Assembly (NCBI GenBank): GCA_017479385.1
Contig: JAFVCE010000006.1
Coordinates: 87,708-151,707 of the forward strand
DNA: 64,000 bases
Direction of reading: 5' to 3'
From: Bacteroidales bacterium
GTDB taxonomy: Bacteria > Bacteroidota > Bacteroidia > Bacteroidales > P3
The notes beneath the pieces were generated by a model, which did not search any database, had not been told where the DNA came from, and saw only the letters and a list, made by a program, of their open reading frames with translations. The position numbers were made by a program, and so were the translations under genes. Below are positions 60,401-64,000 of the stretch, one piece after another (position 1 is the first letter of the stretch; each line of letters begins with the position of its first letter).

Positions 60401-61915
60401 CACGCCGTGGGGTCGGCCTACCACTACGAGCAAGGCACCCTCGGCTGCACTGGCGTATACCTTATTAAAAGCGCCGACGCCTACATCGCCCCAGGCGCCG
60501 ACACACTCTTTGTGCGCAAAGGGGGCAAGATGGCCCCGCTCCACAAAGCCCAAGCCATTGCCGACGGCGTCGCCACATTCCACCACATATTCGATGCCGA
60601 GCTGCAAATTGCGGCCTCCGACAGCTACTCGGGTTCGGGCACCATCTACTACACCGACGAAGACAACAACCAAACCCCCATCCACCTAACCAAAATCGAG
60701 ACCGCAAACGGCACCACCATCGGCACCGGCACCATTGCCGACAGCGCCGGCTTCACCCTCAACTCGGCCTTCGGCTTCGCCGGCAAGGTGCGCGTCGAGG
60801 GCAACCGCCAGCACTACTGGTTCGAAGGCGGTGTGCGCCTCATACAGGACTGCCTGCCCGTCGACCAACTGGGCCTGCTGGCCTATGCCGGCTACACCGA
60901 CCCCGCCTCGGTGCGCGTCACCGTGCCCGAACTGCCCACCGACTGGCGCGGCAACCGCATTACCGCCTCTATCCTACTCGACAAAACCTCGCTGCGGCCC
61001 CACTCGGCCTTCCTCACCAAAGAGCGCCCGGCCGACAACGAGCTGATGGGCGCCTACGGCGTGCTCACTTACAGCAAAGTGCGCAACCAGTACCTCATCG
61101 GGGCCGAAGACAAAGTGGCCGACCCCGAAAACGTGGCCGGCCCCTACCTCTCGATGGACCTCGCTGGCTGCGCCGTCGAAGGCGAAGGGCCAATCAACTT
61201 CGCTCTGCGCCGCACCCAAGCCGAACTCTTCTGCTACGGCTCGGCACGACTCGACCTCGCAGGCGACGAAGAGGTGAACCTCAACACCATCTTCGCCGCA
61301 GGCTTCCCCATTGCCCCCGCACTGGCCGAATCGCTCGCCCAACACCTACAGGCCGACCTCAGCCTGCAACCCTCCAAAGCCTTCACCAACCCCACCATGC
61401 GCCACGCCCTCATGCACCACCTCGGCGCCGAAAAAGGCTCGGAAGCCTACTCGCAATATGCCGCCACAGGCCACTTCGACAAACTGCCCAAAATCTTTGG
61501 CCAAACCCTCGTCTTCGACAACATCAAATGGCTCTACTCGCCCGCCATGGGCTACTACTTCGACGGCCGAACCAACCTCGTCAGCGTGGGAGGCAAACAA
61601 CTCAACCTACAAGTCAAACTCAAAGCCCAAATAACCAAAAAAGGCAACAACCAGCAAATGGTCCTCCTGCTCCAAGCCTCGAAAGACCACTGGTACTACT
61701 TCCACTACGACTTTGGCACCCAAGAACTCACGCTCTACAGCAGCATCGGCGAGTGGGTCGACCAAGTCAAAAGCCTCCCCCTCGAAAGCCGCAAAGTCAG
61801 CGTCGAAGGGCTCGGCACCTTCCGCTACTTCATCGGCAACAGCCCGCGCGACGTGGGCAACTACATCACCTGGTTCTCCAAAACCGCCTACGGCAGCGAC
61901 GACGAAGACTATTAA
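57407..61915 (+). CDS. Very large exported protein of unknown function
   Basis: A 1502-residue protein with signal peptide MKSKHLIVTLLLCLATIAASAQ. No membrane segments follow and no family domain is evident to me. It is rich in Tyr, Ser, Asp and Phe with alternating beta-strand patterns throughout, such as SGSFMMNGSKFITADSLHEASLIFYRGGRRQLAV and GRINVGRFVFFVTNASFSYDDYSFDLP. That suggests repeated beta-sandwich or beta-solenoid units. The C-terminus (YFIGNSPRDVGNYITWFSKTAYGSDDEDY) does not look like a T9SS sorting domain. Periplasmic or outer-membrane location is likely. Confidence 0.75.
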   Translation: MKSKHLIVTLLLCLATIAASAQKSKGITFSPDGLPDQLVEYLNSATSDDSKKKSNTKLIKQFTPLYESMTSERQQQVTQLYAYTQKARLKPVPDVADLTSTLMLYAQKGDDALGGWLAALSRLEAKNSKAKAVGDFVDFSQKLMAENKLYHTGSSDWSFTPGAQFTIGVDGGDIVVTFAGTIDLTLSSNRDQSTIHQTSGQFNYTTGRWQGKGGHIDWGRTGLDRAECWANLATYEANVKFPKFSADSVEFVNTKYFATPIKGRIDEAVANAMEPSKYSFPRFRSYQKDFVIKDILPGVDYSGSFMMNGSKFITADSLHEASLIFYRGGRRQLAVTSRKFTISPDRAVSENASVAFYIGDDDSIYNNGILVRYQAADHKVTLINDPKRSFYSPYTDTYHGLDVYCEAIVWNTNSDQLDFATIGQSGSSTFATFESANYYTYKKFREIQGIDDINPVMRVHAFAEANGSTFGIKKFSNFLGLDITQTKLMIHNLTSSGLVSYNDNTGRVVVKPKLYDYVYAYRKSKDSDYDAISLESSSTGRNATMSLDSSALMMTGVDRFVVSDSQHVVVYPRGGKLQMKQNRDFAFSGRINVGRFVFFVTNASFSYDDYSFDLPKVDSMFFFVSMFNNPDSEHIVLTPLHNLVGTLKIDESDNHSGLKKNKQYPIFNSLDQSYVYYDMPSIQHGQYSRDKFYYTLTPFTLYSLGDFETDSLRFNGVLTSAGIFPDIKEPLTVQPDYYLGFSIQTSDNGLPAYGGKGQYTKNLKLNQKGLHGGGKLGYLTSVSHSKDFLFLPDSALAVTDTFIVRPGQGFPDIRNGRASIHWLPYLDSMAVSTLHKGAPFAMYGDQAKFVGRIDLKPAGATATGTATIDEGELRSPRFALQTDEMSAAVTDFTLISRTFNNVAFAAQNIQSRVDYNARTATFQTNGEMQKTELRLAKYESYADKFTWDMDRHNLAFINSSSEGSDGMEQLGLKERIARRSQPGAHFVSTDPTQKRLEFHAVGSAYHYEQGTLGCTGVYLIKSADAYIAPGADTLFVRKGGKMAPLHKAQAIADGVATFHHIFDAELQIAASDSYSGSGTIYYTDEDNNQTPIHLTKIETANGTTIGTGTIADSAGFTLNSAFGFAGKVRVEGNRQHYWFEGGVRLIQDCLPVDQLGLLAYAGYTDPASVRVTVPELPTDWRGNRITASILLDKTSLRPHSAFLTKERPADNELMGAYGVLTYSKVRNQYLIGAEDKVADPENVAGPYLSMDLAGCAVEGEGPINFALRRTQAELFCYGSARLDLAGDEEVNLNTIFAAGFPIAPALAESLAQHLQADLSLQPSKAFTNPTMRHALMHHLGAEKGSEAYSQYAATGHFDKLPKIFGQTLVFDNIKWLYSPAMGYYFDGRTNLVSVGGKQLNLQVKLKAQITKKGNNQQMVLLLQASKDHWYYFHYDFGTQELTLYSSIGEWVDQVKSLPLESRKVSVEGLGTFRYFIGNSPRDVGNYITWFSKTAYGSDDEDY

Positions 61916-61961
61916 CCCCCCACAAGGCTGGGCCCGCGGCACTGCAAAACAGGGGGCTTAC

Positions 61962-61988
61962 CCCCGCGGCGCGGAACGCGCCGCGGGG
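61962..61988 (+). terminator. GC hairpin after the 1502-residue protein gene
   Basis: CCCCGCGGCGCG and CGCGCCGCGGGG form a perfect 12-bp stem with loop GAA, 47 bp after the stop; AAAGAAAA follows rather than T. Confidence 0.5.
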
Positions 61989-62064
61989 AAAGAAAACCAC
62001 CCTCCCCAGCCACGAAATTTATCGATAACAAAAACTCGGAACCACCTCCAGCTCCAAGTTTTTT

Positions 62065-62155
62065 CGCACTCATAACTACCACAAAACCAACCCCAAAGTC
62101 GGGTTAAAGAGGGGTTAAGGTCGTATTGAGGTCGAACAACGCTTGATACTGAGCC
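62065..62155 (-). repeat. 11-bp phased repeat, copy 10
   Basis: The core at 62091-62134, minus strand, reads CGACCTCAATA, CGACCTTAACC, CCTCTTTAACC, CGACTTTGGGG. The 5' flank CTCAGTATCAAGCGTTGTT and the 3' flank GTAGTTATGAGTGCG match copies 5 and 9 closely. Confidence 0.85.
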
Positions 62156-62296
62156 CTTTACACCCCGACCGCAATCCCACTCCAACCCCATCCGAAACCA
62201 ACATATCGATAAACCACCACCCTCCCCTACCCCTCCCAAACCAACCCCAACAAAAAAATATTTTCGCAAACCAACCACCAAATCAAAAAAAAGAAG

Positions 62297-62305
62297 TAAC
62301 TTTGC
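62297..62305 (+). promoter_or_regulatory. -7 box upstream of LytTR gene or leader RNA
   Basis: TAACTTTGC lies 371 bp before the LytTR ATG. Confidence 0.55.
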
Positions 62306-62309
62306 AACG

Positions 62310-62635
62310 TCATTCAGCCGAGCCAATCGATGGGCCAGGGGGAGGGAACCAAGCCAATCCCAGGTCCTTAAAACCTCGACCGACTGGCAACCAACATACG
62401 AAAGACGCTGAAACTGCGTTTTATCTGCGGTGTAAAAGAACTTCGCAACTTCTCAAACACCAACCGCACGATGAAACAATGACCAGCGCCTATGGGTGTG
62501 AAATATACTGCGAAAGTATATTCGTCACAGCGTGGGCTCGGCATTGTTTATCCTCGGTTGGTGGGCAATGCGAAGGCCTTTTTACACGGGATAAACGATA
62601 GTTTGATACCCGCGCTTCTTTCTTTTTATACACAA
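62310..62635 (+). ncRNA. Candidate leader or small RNA upstream of LytTR gene
   Basis: About 325 nt between a promoter box and a terminator-like hairpin, with no convincing coding frame. Visible structures: an AATATACT/AGTATATT hairpin with a GCGAA loop (62501-62522), a GCATTG/CAATGC stem around 62540-62572, and an imperfect hairpin at 62587-62613 (CGGGAT...ATACCCG with inner AAAC/GTTT) followed by CTTCTTTCTTTTTA. It could be the structured 5' UTR of the LytTR gene or a separate RNA. It does not match RNase P RNA, tmRNA or SRP RNA motifs that I know. Confidence 0.3.
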
Positions 62636-62675
62636 CACAGCCCTTCGGGTATCGGCACCGCGAACACACAGAACC

Positions 62676-63047
62676 ATGAGCACAACTGGACCACGGTATC
62701 TCTACTTCAACTCGCGCGACGAGCTGTACCGCATCGAGATGCAGAACATCGTCTACATCGAAGCCGACGGCAACTACACCCACCTCATACTCCGAAGTGG
62801 CCAACGCGGCACCGTATGCATGAGCCTAATGCAAATGCATAACGTGCTGAACACAAAACTCAAAGAGCAGTCGGCCCACTTTGCACGCGTAGGCAAACGC
62901 TACATCATCAACCTTCAATGCGTCTACCACATCAACACGCTCAAGCAACAACTCACCCTGAGCGACGGTGCCACATTCAGCCACGACATCGGCATCTCTA
63001 AAGAAGCCCTCAGGCAGTTGAAAGAACTTTTTGTCAAACACATATAA
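62676..63047 (+). CDS. LytTR-domain DNA-binding protein
   Basis: A 123-residue protein that is almost only a LytTR domain: RYLYFNSRDELYRIEMQNIVYIEADGNYTHLIL near the N-terminus, then FARVGKRYIINLQCVYHINTLKQQLTLSDG. There is no receiver domain, so its activity must be set by another protein or by its level. LytTR domains bind paired 9-bp direct repeats about 21 bp apart, and such a pair is present downstream at 63852-63881. Followed after 9 bp by the FHA-domain gene. Confidence 0.9.
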   Translation: MSTTGPRYLYFNSRDELYRIEMQNIVYIEADGNYTHLILRSGQRGTVCMSLMQMHNVLNTKLKEQSAHFARVGKRYIINLQCVYHINTLKQQLTLSDGATFSHDIGISKEALRQLKELFVKHI

Positions 63048-63056
63048 TTCCCCACC

Positions 63057-63842
63057 ATGAACACCAATCTTTATGGCAAGACCATCCTACTTGGGCGCGA
63101 ACAAGACCAGGGCCGCCTCAACGTCTGCGTAACCATCAACGGCCAACCCTACACCTTCGCCTACGGGTCGCCACATAGCGTGCCCAACAGCGTGAGCCGC
63201 TGCCAACCCAAGGAGGGCAGCGCCCATTGCCAGATTGAGGTCGACACCAATGGCCGAATGCTGATAACCAACCTCAAAACCCAAAACTCCACCTACGTCG
63301 ACGGCAACGAAGTGATGAAAAAATACATCACCGAAAGCAGCCAGGTAGCCATGGGCCATAGCCAATTCCCACTCCAGCTGCCAGCAGTGCTCAACATAGC
63401 CTCACAAATTGTAGCCAAAGTGCAAGGCAACGTCCCGCCTCCCAAAGCCACCTACAACATAGACCACCTCGAAAAAGTGTGGAACAACTACTACCAAACA
63501 AAGCAAGAGCGCAAACGCAAAGAAAACCAGAAGACCCTCCTACTCTCGCTGCCGATGGTGCTCTCGATGTCGCTCGGCGCCTTGGGGCGCGTCGTCGACA
63601 TGGAATCGCTCGGCAACATCTTTTTCTTTATTGGTATTGCCGCCGCCTTGTCATTCGTATACCGACTGATACACACCTCGAAAGGCAACACCGAAGATAT
63701 AGAAATCGAACATCAGTTCCAAGATGCCTACATCTGCCCCAACAAAGAGTGTGGTCAATTTTTGGGAAATCAAGACTTCCACGTGCTGAAAAAGAAGAAA
63801 AAATGCCCCTACTGCGGTTGCGGCTTCCGGACAAAAGTGTAA
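63057..63842 (+). CDS. FHA-domain membrane protein with C-terminal zinc ribbon
   Basis: A 261-residue protein. Residues 1-110 form an FHA-like domain (NSVSRCQPKEGSAHCQIEVDTNGRMLITNLKTQNSTYVDGNEV), the fold that binds phosphothreonine. A basic linker leads to two membrane segments (LLLSLPMVLSMSLGALGRVV and NIFFFIGIAAALSFVYRLI). The C-terminus has CPNKECG and CPYCGCGF, a four-cysteine zinc-ribbon pattern. It is cotranscribed with the LytTR gene and may couple a phosphorylation signal at the membrane to a partner system, which is inference. Confidence 0.8.
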   Translation: MNTNLYGKTILLGREQDQGRLNVCVTINGQPYTFAYGSPHSVPNSVSRCQPKEGSAHCQIEVDTNGRMLITNLKTQNSTYVDGNEVMKKYITESSQVAMGHSQFPLQLPAVLNIASQIVAKVQGNVPPPKATYNIDHLEKVWNNYYQTKQERKRKENQKTLLLSLPMVLSMSLGALGRVVDMESLGNIFFFIGIAAALSFVYRLIHTSKGNTEDIEIEHQFQDAYICPNKECGQFLGNQDFHVLKKKKKCPYCGCGFRTKV

Positions 63843-63851
63843 CGAAACAGG

Positions 63852-63900
63852 CCTTTCGTGTAGCAAACCCCACCTTTCGTGGAATAAGCCTTTCGAGGCT
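63852..63900 (+). promoter_or_regulatory. Direct repeats, candidate LytTR operator, and UUCG hairpin
   Basis: CCTTTCGTG occurs at 63852-63860 and again at 63873-63881, giving two identical 9-mers with a 12-bp spacer. A third, CCTTTCGAG, starts at 63889 and forms the hairpin AGCCT-TTCG-AGGCT (63887-63900). The site lies about 40-70 bp upstream of the next promoter box. Confidence 0.45.
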
Positions 63901-63922
63901 CCGTCAGAACTAAAAATGGGCG

Positions 63923-63931
63923 TATCTTTGC
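63923..63931 (+). promoter_or_regulatory. -7 box of the gene at the right edge
   Basis: TATCTTTGC, 44 bp before the ATG at 63975. I see no -33 TTG at the expected distance, which would fit an activator-dependent promoter. Confidence 0.5.
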
Positions 63932-63974
63932 ACCAACAAACGAACAAAACAACAACAAATAAAATCTTCGAAAA

Positions 63975-64000
63975 ATGGAAAACGACAACAACAACAGCAG
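63975..64000 (+). CDS. Start of an Asn-rich protein (partial)
   Basis: Only eight codons and part of a ninth are present: MENDNNNS. The frame is supported by the promoter box and candidate operator just upstream. Nothing can be said of function. Confidence 0.4.

Noticed and set aside
62143-62601. 152-codon frame between the large protein and the LytTR gene
   Set aside because: Low-complexity Pro/Asn/Lys composition, starts inside the repeat element and before the promoter box, no family resemblance.
62492-62842. 116-codon frame overlapping the LytTR start
   Set aside because: It overlaps a well-supported LytTR gene by 167 bp in another frame and matches nothing I know, although its first 50 codons are not impossible.

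Overview
The window is a chromosomal piece of a Bacteroidota genome, most likely order Bacteroidales but outside Bacteroides itself. Evidence for this: promoters carry the Bacteroidetes -7 motif TAnnTTTG(C) with no Shine-Dalgarno signal; SecD and SecF are fused; there is a full nqrABCDEF operon, a three-subunit fumarate reductase and a 2-oxoacid:ferredoxin oxidoreductase; DUF4271-hemD-rnpA-yidD lie in one run; and two proteins look like type IX secretion (T9SS) cargo, one of them gingipain-like. Bacteroides species generally lack T9SS, which points to a Porphyromonas/Paludibacter-like or uncultured gut or rumen lineage. No phage, transposase, CRISPR array or rRNA was seen.

Layout. 1-6.6 kb: 5' end of a surface protein, a small membrane protein, secDF, radC, then a minus operon cyclophilin-pheS-folB. 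6.7-10.5 kb: small lipoprotein and DUF4301 gene, then TPM and LemA proteins. 10.8-13.8 kb: ferredoxin-dependent 2-oxoacid oxidoreductase operon. 14.3-18.2 kb: DUF1573 protein, aminotransferase, T9SS cargo, GreA-C-like protein. 18.5-22.9 kb: glmS and a pdxY/TIGR02757/S24-VanZ operon. 23-32.7 kb: respiratory block, frdCAB then nqrA-F, all minus. 33-36 kb: response regulator and TPR histidine kinase, then tRNA-Cys. 36-42 kb: putative radical-SAM-associated lipoprotein, ddl, GSCFA protein, dnaE. 42.4-48.4 kb: GH5-like lipoprotein, transglutaminase-like lipoprotein, SIMPL protein, radical SAM enzyme. 48.8-57 kb: gdhA, an alpha/beta hydrolase, yidD-rnpA-hemD-DUF4271 and a C25 protease. 57-64 kb: a 45-residue basic protein, a 1502-residue exported protein, then LytTR and FHA/zinc-ribbon genes and the start of one more gene.

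Energy metabolism fits an anaerobe. The ferredoxin oxidoreductase, Na+-translocating NADH:quinone oxidoreductase and fumarate reductase together support ferredoxin/NADH-driven fumarate respiration, and GdhA and the aminotransferase handle nitrogen.

The most unusual signal is a dispersed repeat family built from phased 11-bp units (consensus CGACCYTAAYM, usually four units, about 44 bp, inside an element of about 80-100 bp). I count seven intergenic copies, mostly 3' of genes. Three further matches lie inside reading frames, and all three are read in the same strand and frame, giving D-[LV]-[ND]-T-T. One of them forms part of the C-terminal tail of the GH5-like protein. This resembles the protein-invading palindromic elements of Rickettsia in behaviour, not in sequence. 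A second 18-bp repeat (CTAAATATCATAGAATCA) clusters at 7.1-9.4 kb. At the right edge, 9-bp direct repeats with an exact 12-bp spacer beside a LytTR gene look like a LytTR operator.
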